The position numbers were made by a program, and so were the translations under genes. From assembly GCA_015233285.1 (NCBI GenBank), contig JADFYA010000053.1, positions 1 through 12,909 of the forward strand: a DNA stretch of 12,909 bases. The letters are read 5' to 3'. The notes under the pieces are model-generated. The model did not search any database, was not told the origin of the DNA, and was given only the letters and a program-made list of their open reading frames with translations. Every line of letters begins with the position of its first letter. Within the stretch, counting starts at the first letter, position 1. Shown here one piece after another: positions 1 through 6,645 of the stretch. The DNA comes from Deltaproteobacteria bacterium (GTDB lineage Bacteria; Desulfobacterota; JADFXK01).

Positions 1-88
1 TGACAACGACCTGACCTATGACTATGACCAAGATATCATCTTTGCTCTTTCGCTGCTCCCGACCGGCGGCCAAATCCTCTGCCGATAA
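1..88 (+). CDS. Possible C-terminal tail of a TolA/TonB-like protein (partial)
   Basis: The frame starting at base 2 is open from the window edge and ends at TAA 86-88, giving 28 residues that include DLTYDYDQDIIFALSLLP. In many deltaproteobacteria a TolA/TonB-type gene lies just before tolB, and its C-terminal domain ends in an alternating hydrophobic strand like this one. The fragment is too short to prove the assignment. If it is real, it overlaps the first ATG of the tolB frame by 71 bases, which would favour a later tolB start such as TTG 90. Confidence 0.35.
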   Translation, partial: DNDLTYDYDQDIIFALSLLPTGGQILCR

Positions 89-1439
89 GTTGGAACCCAT
101 TAAAGGTCCATTTTCGGGATTATCTTTGTTTAACTTCCTGGCCGTGTTATTCATTCTCGCCGGGATCATATCACCCCTGCGGGCTAACGGCGACGATCGG
201 GTCTATATCAACATAGACTCACCCTATATGCGACAATTTCCCATAGCCATCCCGGACTTTCGTGGTGCTGACGGATCTCGCGGTGATTCTTCGTCCCACC
301 TGCCCTCGCCTGAGATTCTATCTAACGACCTTAATATGACCGGGTACTTTAAGGTACTCGATCCCCGTACTTTTGTTGAGAAGTCCGGATCCACCGAAAT
401 GGATGCCAGTGATATTTCCTTCCGTGATTGGTCGTTCATCGGGGCCGAATTGCTGGTCAAGGGAACATATGAGGTCAGGGGCTCAGACCTGGTGGTGGAG
501 GCCCGGCTTTACGATGTATTTAAAGGTTCTCAAGTCCTGGGCAAACGATATACGGGCGATGTCAAAGACCACAGGCGGATTATTCACCGTCTGGCCAATG
601 ATATCATGGAGGCATTGACCGGACGAAAAGGGTTCTTTGACGCCAAGATCGCCTTTGTCTCAGCCCGTCGGGGCAATAAGGAAATCTATGTCACCGATTT
701 TGACGGAAGTGACGTCAGGCAATTGACCGACTTGAATTCCATCTCTCTTTCGGTTAGATGGGCACCGGATGGACGGCGCATCGCCTATGCTTCTTACGCC
801 TCGGGGCAACCGTCTATTTACATTCAGGATACCTCGTCCGGAGCCAAACGGAAACTGGCCACCAGAGCTAGCTTGAACATTTCGCCCGCCTGGTCGCCCG
901 ACGGGAACACCCTGGCCATATCCATGAACCTGGATGGGTCGCCCAATATTTACTTGATAGACACTAATGGCGGCGTACTGAAAAGACTAACCGATAATCG
1001 GGGCATAGATGTCTCACCATGCTTTTCACCGGACGGCCGCAAGATAACCTTCGTCTCCAATCGGAGTGGGGGACCCCAGGTCTATGTCATGGATGCCGAT
1101 GGATCCAATCAGCACCGGATAACTTTTTCCGGTGACTACAATACCGCCCCGAGCTGGTCGCCGAAGGGTGACCGGATAGCATATACCGGCAGGAGCTCCT
1201 CCGGATTCAATATCTTTTCGGTTTCCCCTGAAGGATCGGGGGTTACCCAGTTGACCTCGGGGCGCGGCGACAACCAGGAACCGGCCTGGTCACCGGATGG
1301 AAGCATGATTGCGTTCAGCTCCAGCCGGGCTGGTGCGGCCCAAATTTATATGATGCGCGCCACTGGTGAAAACCCCATCCAGGTAACCACCTCGCCGGGT
1401 GAACAGTCTGCTCCTAACTGGTCTCCGGCTGGAAAGTAG
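18..1439 (+). CDS. tolB: TolB, periplasmic beta-propeller of the Tol-Pal system
   Basis: TolB is the periplasmic protein that links the Tol inner-membrane complex to the lipoprotein Pal during outer-membrane constriction. The frame encodes up to 473 residues. A hydrophobic segment at about residues 37-56, ending near LRANG, is a signal peptide. It is followed by the TolB N-terminal domain (about 60-200). After that come WD40-like PD40 repeats, visible as WAPDGRRIAY, WSPDGNTLAI, FSPDGRKITF, WSPKGDRIAY, WSPDGSMIAF and a closing WSPAGK. These match the six-bladed propeller of the family. The start is uncertain: ATG 18 has no clear ribosome binding site and gives an unusually long n-region, so TTG 90 or TTG 126 may be used. 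The pal and cpoB genes downstream support the call. Confidence 0.95.
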   Translation: MTMTKISSLLFRCSRPAAKSSADKLEPIKGPFSGLSLFNFLAVLFILAGIISPLRANGDDRVYINIDSPYMRQFPIAIPDFRGADGSRGDSSSHLPSPEILSNDLNMTGYFKVLDPRTFVEKSGSTEMDASDISFRDWSFIGAELLVKGTYEVRGSDLVVEARLYDVFKGSQVLGKRYTGDVKDHRRIIHRLANDIMEALTGRKGFFDAKIAFVSARRGNKEIYVTDFDGSDVRQLTDLNSISLSVRWAPDGRRIAYASYASGQPSIYIQDTSSGAKRKLATRASLNISPAWSPDGNTLAISMNLDGSPNIYLIDTNGGVLKRLTDNRGIDVSPCFSPDGRKITFVSNRSGGPQVYVMDADGSNQHRITFSGDYNTAPSWSPKGDRIAYTGRSSSGFNIFSVSPEGSGVTQLTSGRGDNQEPAWSPDGSMIAFSSSRAGAAQIYMMRATGENPIQVTTSPGEQSAPNWSPAGK

Positions 1440-1549
1440 GCTTTTTTTCTTGACATCAGGTAAGCCAATTTTTTTAGAGGGCAAAGGATTTACAATTGGC
1501 TAAGTCAATCCGGACCACCCGCCGCAGCCTGGGCTGGTGCTTTTTTGTT

Positions 1550-1567
1550 ACGGCTTCGGCCGTGTTT
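1550..1567 (+). terminator. UUCG-tetraloop hairpin between tolB and pal
   Basis: ACGGC (1550-1554) and GCCGT (1559-1563) form a perfect 5-bp stem closed by a TTCG tetraloop, followed by GTTTT. A TTTTTT run lies just upstream at 1541-1546, after a weaker CAGC/GCTG hairpin. The position, in the 191-base gap between tolB and pal, suggests partial termination or an RNA-processing stop that sets relative expression. This is inferred from structure only. Confidence 0.4.
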
Positions 1568-1630
1568 TACCGTTTGCTGCAAAGATGATTCATTCAGCTA
1601 GTTACTTTATTGAAAGGAGGTGAAACTTTG

Positions 1631-2206
1631 ATGCCGAAAAAACTCGCGACCTGGCTACTCGTCGCCCTGTTTGTGCTCGGGTCCCTATTTACTCTTAGCG
1701 CCTGCTCCAAGAAGCAAGTCCAAAAAGATGGTGATGAATCTATGAAATCATCTTCCAGCAGGGAGGATGCTGATGAAGCGCGCCGGAGAGAAATGGAGAG
1801 GGAGAGGGCTCTGCGGGAGTCCAAGCTTCAAGAAGAAGCCCGCTTAAGAGAAATGTCCCAGAAAGAGATGTTCGAGAATCAAAACATCCTTTTCGGTTAT
1901 AACGACGCCACATTGACGGACGACGCCAAGGACATTTTGAGCAAGAAAGCCCAATTCATGAAGGATAACGCTGGCATGAGGGTGAAGATCGAGGGGCACT
2001 GCGACGAAAGAGGCACGGTGGAATACAACCTGGCCTTAGGCGAGCGTAGAGCTGCCGCTGCCAAGCAGTACATGCTTTCATTAGGTGCGTCGGCCGGCAG
2101 TCTGTCCACGATCAGTTACGGGAAGGAACGGCCGTTGGATCCGGCCCATAATGAAGGGGCTTGGTCTAAGAACAGAAGAGCGCAATTTGTAATCACGGGC
2201 AGGTAA
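1631..2206 (+). CDS. pal: Pal, peptidoglycan-associated outer-membrane lipoprotein
   Basis: Pal is anchored in the outer membrane by its lipid and binds peptidoglycan non-covalently, partnering TolB. The 191-residue product has a hydrophobic signal segment ending in a lipobox, LSAC, with C25 as the lipidated residue. A charged Glu/Arg-rich helix (about 44-78) acts as the spacer. An OmpA C-terminal domain (about 84-190) follows and carries the peptidoglycan-binding signature GHCDERGTVEYN, with D125 and R139/R140. The ribosome binding site AAGGAGGTG lies at 1614-1622. ATG 1631 was chosen as start, but TTG 1628 directly before it has more usual spacing. Length and domain order are typical of the family. 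Confidence 0.96.
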   Translation: MPKKLATWLLVALFVLGSLFTLSACSKKQVQKDGDESMKSSSSREDADEARRREMERERALRESKLQEEARLREMSQKEMFENQNILFGYNDATLTDDAKDILSKKAQFMKDNAGMRVKIEGHCDERGTVEYNLALGERRAAAAKQYMLSLGASAGSLSTISYGKERPLDPAHNEGAWSKNRRAQFVITGR

Positions 2207-2216
2207 GACTGTCTTT

Positions 2217-2289
2217 GATCTGTAGCAGATCTCAACACCGGTGGTCCTGACTCGGCATAATTATTTTATTGCCGGCCGGTCCACCGGTG
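2217..2289 (+). repeat. Hairpin and duplicated CACCGGTG dyad between pal and cpoB
   Basis: Ten bases after the pal stop, GATCTG (2217-2222) and CAGATC (2226-2231) form a 6-bp stem with a 3-base loop. Next come CACCGGTGG (2236-2244) and CCACCGGTG (2281-2289), an exact 9-bp inverted repeat. The shared 8-mer CACCGGTG is itself a palindrome, so the two copies are also a direct repeat with centres 46 bases apart. No T-run follows, so this is not a typical terminator. It could be a long RNA hairpin or a paired protein-binding site. Confidence 0.5.
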
Positions 2290-2429
2290 AGTTTTACCTG
2301 AACTAAAGACGGCCTGGAAACCAAAACTGCAGAAAGTTTCATATCTTGGCCCGCCATGGAGTTCAATTTGCTACTGCGGTGGCCCTGCGAATTTGATTGA
2401 GGAGACGCTCTGGCAAGGGAGTGAAGGCG

Positions 2430-3590
2430 ATGGATAGTGAAAGAAGAATAAACTACCCTGGTAAAGACACCAGCAACGGCCGGAGCCCCGGTTACACCTG
2501 GGCTGGAACAGTCCTTTCGTTCTTTGTGGCCGTCACCCTGTTTTCTGGTTGTGCCGGAACGTCGGAACGGCAAGACCATTTGAGTGCCCGGACGATCGAA
2601 CTGAGCCGGGACGTATCCGACTTAAAAATGCAGGTAAAGGACATCCAGTCAGGCCAGATGGACAATGCCCGGGAAATGGGCGGCTCGGCCGAGTCTATTC
2701 GGAAACGACAGGCCGAATTGGGCGCCCGGCTGGATGAAATTGAATCCCGGCTGGCCAAGACTTCCGGAAAGGTGGAAGTCCTTGAACACAGCTCCAAAGG
2801 TGGTGGTGGTGGCGGGGGCGGTGAAGATGCATCGTTTCTGGGGAATAAAGTCAAGAAACTCGAGGATGATAAACAAGAGCTGGACAGGCGGGTAACTGAA
2901 CTGGAGAGGGCTCTTAACGTCAACACCAGTTCCAGTGCTCCGACACAAGAGCGGGCCATGGCCGCGGCTCAGGCTCCGGTCGCCGCCCCGGCGATGGCTG
3001 CTCCTAAGGTACTTCAGACAGTCAAGAAACCTGACATTCCGGCCCCCATGCCGATGCCGAAGCAGGCGCCACCCCAAAAGACGGCTGCCGTTCCCAAACC
3101 ACAGGCGCCAAAGCCGGCGGCTCCGGTGGCATTGGAATCCAAGGACGAAGAAGCACCTGCCGAATCCGAGCAAGCTCCGGCCAAAAAGGAAGCCAAGACC
3201 CCGGCACAGGCCCCGGCGCCGGCCACTGATGAGTTTGGTCAGGGCATGCAGTTGTACGAAAAAAAAGACTATAAATCAGCCATGGCCGCGTTTCGGGCCT
3301 ACCTGGCCAAGAACCCCAACGATAAGAAGGCGCCTGCCGCTCATTTCTACATCGGCGAATCTTATTACAATCAAAACAAATACGAGGAATCGATCTTAGA
3401 ATATCAAAAGGTCATCAAAGATCATCCTAAATCACCCAAGACCCCGGACGCCCTGTATAAACAAGCCATGTCTTTTTACAGCCTGGGTGACAAAATGAGC
3501 TGCAAACTTATCCTGGAAAAACTGATCAAGAATTTTCCTAAGTCCAATCTTGTCACGCCGGCTAAGAATCAGCTCAAAAAAATCAAATAA
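2430..3590 (+). CDS. cpoB: CpoB/YbgF, Tol-Pal-associated TPR lipoprotein
   Basis: In the family, this periplasmic protein coordinates Tol-Pal constriction with peptidoglycan synthesis. The 386-residue product starts at ATG 2430, with AAGGGAG at 2415-2421 as ribosome binding site. A long polar n-region leads to a hydrophobic segment and the lipobox LFSGC, making C41 the likely lipidated cysteine. Residues about 48-170 are heptad-like and charged (trimerising coiled coil), interrupted by eight consecutive glycines at bases 2799-2822. A Pro/Ala/Lys-rich linker (about 175-264) precedes three TPR-like repeats (about 265-386), with motifs such as YKSAMAAFRAYLAKNP and YEESILEYQKVIKDHP. E. coli CpoB is shorter (about 260 residues) and is not a lipoprotein; the lipidated, long-linker form here resembles versions in other groups. 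The gene is convergent with a pyrF fragment that overlaps its last 8 bases. Confidence 0.92.
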   Translation: MDSERRINYPGKDTSNGRSPGYTWAGTVLSFFVAVTLFSGCAGTSERQDHLSARTIELSRDVSDLKMQVKDIQSGQMDNAREMGGSAESIRKRQAELGARLDEIESRLAKTSGKVEVLEHSSKGGGGGGGGEDASFLGNKVKKLEDDKQELDRRVTELERALNVNTSSSAPTQERAMAAAQAPVAAPAMAAPKVLQTVKKPDIPAPMPMPKQAPPQKTAAVPKPQAPKPAAPVALESKDEEAPAESEQAPAKKEAKTPAQAPAPATDEFGQGMQLYEKKDYKSAMAAFRAYLAKNPNDKKAPAAHFYIGESYYNQNKYEESILEYQKVIKDHPKSPKTPDALYKQAMSFYSLGDKMSCKLILEKLIKNFPKSNLVTPAKNQLKKIK

Positions 3591-3843
3591 GGGCGGTGGC
3601 AATCTCCTCGGCGATCCTTTTGGCCGTGTCCGCAGGAATCGCCGCGGAGCAGATGAGGCGTCCCACCACCAGGCAGTCGGCACCGTCTCGCACGACCTTG
3701 GCCGGCGTAACAATTCTCTTTTGATCGTCAGACGAACCGCCCTCCCAGCCCGGAGGAATGCCTGGGACCATAGTAATGAAATCCGGACCGGCCTCCTGCC
3801 GGAGCGTAATTCTTTTGATTTGCTCAACTCCTTTCCTGACCAA
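3583..3843 (-). pseudogene. C-terminal fragment of an orotidine-5'-phosphate decarboxylase-like gene
   Basis: The minus frame encodes about 86 residues that align with the C-terminal third of PyrF: PDFITMVPGIPPGW, DDQKRIVTP, then GADCLVVGR. The intact pyrF downstream has ADFIVLTPGIRPAW, DDQKRVTTP and SDFIVIGRP at the matching places. The fragment therefore keeps the phosphate-binding half of the barrel. The N-terminal barrel with the catalytic Lys and the DxKxxD motif is missing, and an in-frame TAA lies a short way upstream. The frame starts at TTG 3843, and AAGGAGG sits too close to it to be a convincing ribosome binding site. Many substitutions separate it from the neighbouring pyrF, so it is not a recent copy. 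It is probably a relic of a replaced or acquired pyrF. Confidence 0.72.
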
Positions 3844-3965
3844 CGCCTCCTTGTCTCTAAATAGAAATAGGATATAAACAGGTTAAACGACCCGGACAGC
3901 TCTCGGATTGAACAGCATCGGGTGGGCTGATTCCATAATCTTAACTTTGTCAGGGATTATTCAAT

Positions 3966-4688
3966 ATGGACCCAAGAAATAGAATCTGTGTGGCCCTGGA
4001 TGTTGATGACTGTCAAAAGGCTAGAGATATTGTGGCTCTACTTAAGAATGAGGTGGGGTTGTTCAAGGTAGGTTTTCAGTTGTTTACAAACCCGGATTCC
4101 TCAAGCTTCCTGGATGAATTGGTCGGCATGGGAGTCAAGGTTTTTCTGGATTTAAAGATTCACGATATCCCCAATACGGCCTTGAACGCCGCCAAAAATC
4201 TGGTTAAACGCGGCGTCTATATGTTTAATGTTCACGCCTCCGGGGGCGGTAATATGCTTCGCGCCACGGCCCAGGCCACGGCCGAAGAAGCTGATAAACT
4301 GGGCCTTGTCCCGCCGGTAGTGTTGGCTGTCACGGTGTTGACGAGCATCGATAACCAGACACTGAAAACAGAACTAAATGTCGGCCTTTCCGTAGAAGAG
4401 CAGGTCGTCTCTTTGGCCAGGCTGGCAAACCAGTCCGGACTGGATGGAGTCGTCGCTTCACCTAGAGAGACAAAACTCATCAAAGCTGCTTGCGGAGCGG
4501 ATTTCATAGTGCTCACACCTGGAATCAGGCCTGCCTGGTCTGTAAAAAATGATGACCAAAAAAGAGTTACCACTCCTCGCCAGGCTGTCCAAAATGGAAG
4601 TGATTTTATTGTGATCGGCCGTCCCATTATTGAGGCGCCGGATCCTCTGGCCGCTGTGTCAAAGATCATTTCCGAGCTCAGCGAGTGA
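3966..4688 (+). CDS. pyrF: Orotidine-5'-phosphate decarboxylase
   Basis: PyrF converts orotidine 5'-phosphate to UMP, the last step of de novo pyrimidine synthesis, in the cytoplasm. The 240-residue product has the family length and all the expected motifs: VALDVDD with D12, K34 in FKVGFQLF, and DLKIHDIPNT with the catalytic D62, K64 and D67. HASGGG follows, then TPGIRPAW, DDQKRVTTP and IGRPI, which bind phosphate. ATG 3966 is preceded by a modest AGGGA. No other pyr gene is in the window, so it appears to stand alone, and I see no convincing promoter in the 122 bases before it. Its 3' end overlaps a small minus-strand remnant by 11 bases. Confidence 0.96.
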   Translation: MDPRNRICVALDVDDCQKARDIVALLKNEVGLFKVGFQLFTNPDSSSFLDELVGMGVKVFLDLKIHDIPNTALNAAKNLVKRGVYMFNVHASGGGNMLRATAQATAEEADKLGLVPPVVLAVTVLTSIDNQTLKTELNVGLSVEEQVVSLARLANQSGLDGVVASPRETKLIKAACGADFIVLTPGIRPAWSVKNDDQKRVTTPRQAVQNGSDFIVIGRPIIEAPDPLAAVSKIISELSE

Positions 4689-4788
4689 TAATTTTTTGAC
4701 CATCTAAATGAGCGATGCAGTGGAGTGACTGGAATCCCTGATTGCATTCGGGCCTGAAAATCTCTTTGTGATAACCCTTTAGCAGCAT
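4678..4788 (-). pseudogene. Short N-terminal remnant of a putative Fe-S cluster protein
   Basis: This 36-codon frame has an excellent ribosome binding site (GGAGGAG, 4793-4799, 4 bases from the ATG) and lies 33 bases after arsC on the same strand. It begins MLLKGYHKEIFRPECNQGF and continues SLHCIAHLD. From memory, this matches the N-terminus of a much longer Fe-S protein family whose members read roughly MLLKxYxxEIFxPxC...AIAHLDxDISEVLPYLN and end in a four-cysteine Fe-S domain. After HLD the sequence jumps to GQKIITR and stops, which resembles a later HGxLIT stretch of that family and suggests an internal deletion. A genuine two-cysteine small protein cannot be excluded. Confidence 0.5.
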
Positions 4789-4821
4789 AGTTCTCCTCCG
4801 TGATGTGCTGCAGGTATTCTC

Positions 4822-5256
4822 TCAATCTTGGTCAAGCCCGCGTAACCAGTCCTGGATAGTCTGTTTGATTTCGTCACGGACTTTCCTGGTTGCGGCCAGT
4901 CTGTCCTCATACGTCCCGGTGAAGGCAGCCGGATCAGCAAAGCCCCAATGTAATCTATGGGTGATCCCAGGAAAGACCGGACACCTCTCGCTACTCGATT
5001 CGTCGCAAACCGTTATCACATATCGATACAATTTGGCTTCCTGGTACAAGCTGAAGACACTTTTGGTTTGGTTCCCTGAAATGTCGAGCCCCTCTTCCTT
5101 CATTACCTCTATGGCCAGAGGGTTTATGGCGGTCGGTTCCATCCCGGCGCTGGACACGTCAAAGCGGTCGCCGGCCATCCGGCGTAAGAAGGCTTCGGCC
5201 ATCTGACTCCGGGCGCTATTGTGGATACAAACGAAAAGAACACCTGGCTTATCCAT
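4822..5256 (-). CDS. arsC: Arsenate reductase, thioredoxin-coupled (low-molecular-weight phosphatase fold)
   Basis: This enzyme type reduces arsenate to arsenite by a cysteine cascade recharged by thioredoxin. The 144-residue product carries the P-loop C10-IHNSAR-S near the N-terminus, as in LMW tyrosine phosphatases. The later cysteines C84 (VITVCDE) and C92 (RCPVFPG) match the second and third redox cysteines of the pI258 ArsC class. D108-P109 in GFADPAAFTG is the general-acid Asp. ATG 5256 follows AAGGAG with 7 bases of spacing. It is cotranscribed with arsR upstream, across a 160-base gap. No arsenite efflux gene is in the window. A purely protein-tyrosine-phosphatase role is less likely because both extra cysteines are present. 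Confidence 0.9.
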   Translation of the reverse strand: MDKPGVLFVCIHNSARSQMAEAFLRRMAGDRFDVSSAGMEPTAINPLAIEVMKEEGLDISGNQTKSVFSLYQEAKLYRYVITVCDESSSERCPVFPGITHRLHWGFADPAAFTGTYEDRLAATRKVRDEIKQTIQDWLRGLDQD

Positions 5257-5416
5257 CTTGGTTCTCCTTGACTGTCATGGTTGATCTGATCATGTCCCCG
5301 GCCATGGTGAAATCTTTGGATACATTACGATTATCGACCGGAAAAGAATATCCCGCCACATCTCCTTGATGGTCGTCCTTCGCTCCTACCAGGTCGGAGC
5401 CATTGCTCCGGACGGA
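5249..5416 (-). other. Open stretch between arsR and arsC, in frame with the arsR stop
   Basis: After the arsR TAA (5417-5419) the same frame stays open for 55 codons and closes at TAA 5249-5251, overlapping the arsC start by 8 bases. It includes GYSFPVDNRNVSKDF and AGDMIRSTMTVKEN, which loosely resemble the end of a small copper-binding domain found beside SCO-type proteins (PV..., then GDxIxxTLVV). There is no good early ATG with a ribosome binding site. A 55-codon open frame can arise by chance, so this is either a decayed gene remnant or untranslated sequence. Confidence 0.25.
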
Positions 5417-5761
5417 TTATTTTCGGCAGATAATCTCACGTTGAATAAGCGGCAATCCTTTGATCAGCTTGGCCACTTCCGGGTCATCATCCAACCAGTG
5501 CCGGAGATTGCCCAGCAGACTGGCCGCGTAGGGGCTGTCGTGACCGCCGGTCAGGTGGTAATTGACCCACAGGCCGTCTTTGGATGACGCGGCCAGGCCG
5601 GCATCTTCGAGGATCTTAAGGTGTTTCGAGACGCTTGGCTGGGCGATTCCCAAGGCCGCCTGGATCTCACAGACGCACATCATCCGGTGCTGCAGCATCT
5701 TAATTATCTTGATCCGGTTGGGATCGGAAAGGGCCTTCATTACTTTTAAGAACGGTCTCAT
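5417..5761 (-). CDS. arsR: ArsR-family arsenite-responsive repressor
   Basis: This winged-helix dimer represses ars genes and lets go when As(III) binds. The 114-residue product starts at ATG 5761, with GGAG 6 bases upstream; a TTG at 5800 would place the start inside the operator, so it was rejected. MKALSDPNRIKIIKML is the typical first helix. CVCEIQ in helix 3 carries C29 and C31, like the first two cysteines of the E. coli ArsR metal site; the third (C37 in ELCVCDLCTAL) is missing here. The DNA-reading helix follows as QPSVSKHLKILEDAGL, then a beta wing (DGLWVNYHL). It heads the minus-strand arsC transcript and very likely represses its own promoter through the adjacent inverted repeat. 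Confidence 0.92.
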   Translation of the reverse strand: MRPFLKVMKALSDPNRIKIIKMLQHRMMCVCEIQAALGIAQPSVSKHLKILEDAGLAASSKDGLWVNYHLTGGHDSPYAASLLGNLRHWLDDDPEVAKLIKGLPLIQREIICRK

Positions 5762-5773
5762 TTGAATCTCCAA

Positions 5774-5797
5774 ATATATTCTAAAATAGGAATATAT
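5774..5797 (-). promoter_or_regulatory. Probable ArsR operator (8-8-8 inverted repeat)
   Basis: ATATATTC (5774-5781) and GAATATAT (5790-5797) are perfect 8-bp inverted arms around an 8-base AT-rich spacer. The right arm covers the -10 box of the arsR promoter, so a bound dimer would block RNA polymerase. The size and AT content match known ArsR/SmtB operators. The binding assignment is inferred from position. Confidence 0.75.
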
Positions 5798-5819
5798 CAA
5801 AAAGGCCGGCGGGTGTCAA
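5791..5819 (-). promoter_or_regulatory. Sigma-70 promoter of arsR-arsC
   Basis: On the minus strand TTGACA (5814-5819) is followed by a 17-base spacer and TATATT (5791-5796): a consensus -35, ideal spacing and a five-of-six -10. It overlaps the inverted repeat described as the ArsR operator. Confidence 0.8.
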
Positions 5820-5952
5820 GAAGAAAAAAATTGACTGTAGGACGAATATGGTATCAAGTATACAGGTCCGGGACAAAATCCGGCGAAATACGGCACATCT
5901 GGGTGTCTTTAATATTGGAATTTGATCTTATCGGTTATCCTTGGATTATCAA

Positions 5953-6645
5953 ATGAATATTCGGATGCTGCGTTTTTTGGACGGCGCCCGGTCGGCCACT
6001 GGTCTGACCGTGGTCATTGATGTCTTTCGAGCTTTTTCTTTAGCCTGCTATCTGGTCGGGAATGGGGCGGAGAAAATCCTGGCCGTTGCCCGGCTGGAGG
6101 ATGCCTATTTATTCAAAGGACTGTATCCCAAAAGTCTCCTGGTCGGGGAGCGCAACGGCCGGAAGGCCCCTGGATTCGATTATGGGAATAGCCCCTTTGA
6201 AATTCAGCAGGTGGATTTTACGGGGAGAATGATTATCCACACGACCAGTGCCGGGACTCAGGGCCTCAATGCCGCCGAACTGGCCGATGAGGTCATCACC
6301 GGGAGTTTTGTAAATGCCCAGGCCATTGTCAATTATGTGGCGGCCCGGCGTCCGGCGGAAGTGTCACTGGTCGCCATGGGGTGGAACGGTGAGATTCCGG
6401 CGCTGGAAGACGACTTGTGTGCGGGCTACATTAAGGACACTCTGCTGGGCCGGCCTACCGATTTCTCTAGTATCAAGGACAGGCTCAGGGAGTGTGAGGC
6501 CGCGGTGAAATTTTTTGACCCAGCCTGCGATTGGGCTCCGGAGGATGATTTTGACCTTTGTTTGTCTTTAAACCGCTTTGATTTTGTGCTGACCGCCAGA
6601 AAAATGGAAGGGACGCCCGGCTTATGGTTGAAGAAGAGCACATAA
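5953..6645 (+). CDS. ComB-family protein (2-phosphosulfolactate phosphatase-like)
   Basis: The family founder, ComB of methanogens, dephosphorylates 2-phosphosulfolactate in coenzyme M synthesis; most bacterial relatives have no proven substrate. The 230-residue product shows the family motifs in order: VVIDVFRAFS near residue 20, GERNGRKAPGFDYGNSP, HTTSAGTQGL, GSFVNAQAI, and PALEDDLCAGYI. The Asp and Arg of IDVFRA and the Glu-Asp pair of LEDD are the conserved acidic and phosphate-handling positions. ATG 5953 lacks a clear Shine-Dalgarno; TTG 5941 and ATG 5965 are alternatives. The gene's 3' end overlaps the following Smr-domain gene by 22 bases, so the two are probably translated together. 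No other coenzyme M genes are nearby, so the substrate is left open. Confidence 0.82.
   Translation: MNIRMLRFLDGARSATGLTVVIDVFRAFSLACYLVGNGAEKILAVARLEDAYLFKGLYPKSLLVGERNGRKAPGFDYGNSPFEIQQVDFTGRMIIHTTSAGTQGLNAAELADEVITGSFVNAQAIVNYVAARRPAEVSLVAMGWNGEIPALEDDLCAGYIKDTLLGRPTDFSSIKDRLRECEAAVKFFDPACDWAPEDDFDLCLSLNRFDFVLTARKMEGTPGLWLKKST

Noticed and set aside
2492..3226. Several long minus-strand frames opposite cpoB
   Set aside because: They are low-complexity shadows of the Ala/Pro/Lys-rich cpoB codons, with no ribosome binding sites or recognisable domains.
3908..3939. Promoter for pyrF (TTGAAC and CATAAT)
   Set aside because: The 20-base spacer is too long for a normal sigma-70 promoter.
4232..4825. 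197-codon minus-strand frame opposite pyrF
   Set aside because: Mostly antisense to the well-supported pyrF, with no domain. The same region better supports the short Fe-S remnant in another frame with its own strong ribosome binding site.
5831..5857. Plus-strand promoter for the ComB-family gene (TTGACT and TATCAA)
   Set aside because: The spacing is only 15 bases and the boxes are imperfect, so not strong enough to list as a feature.
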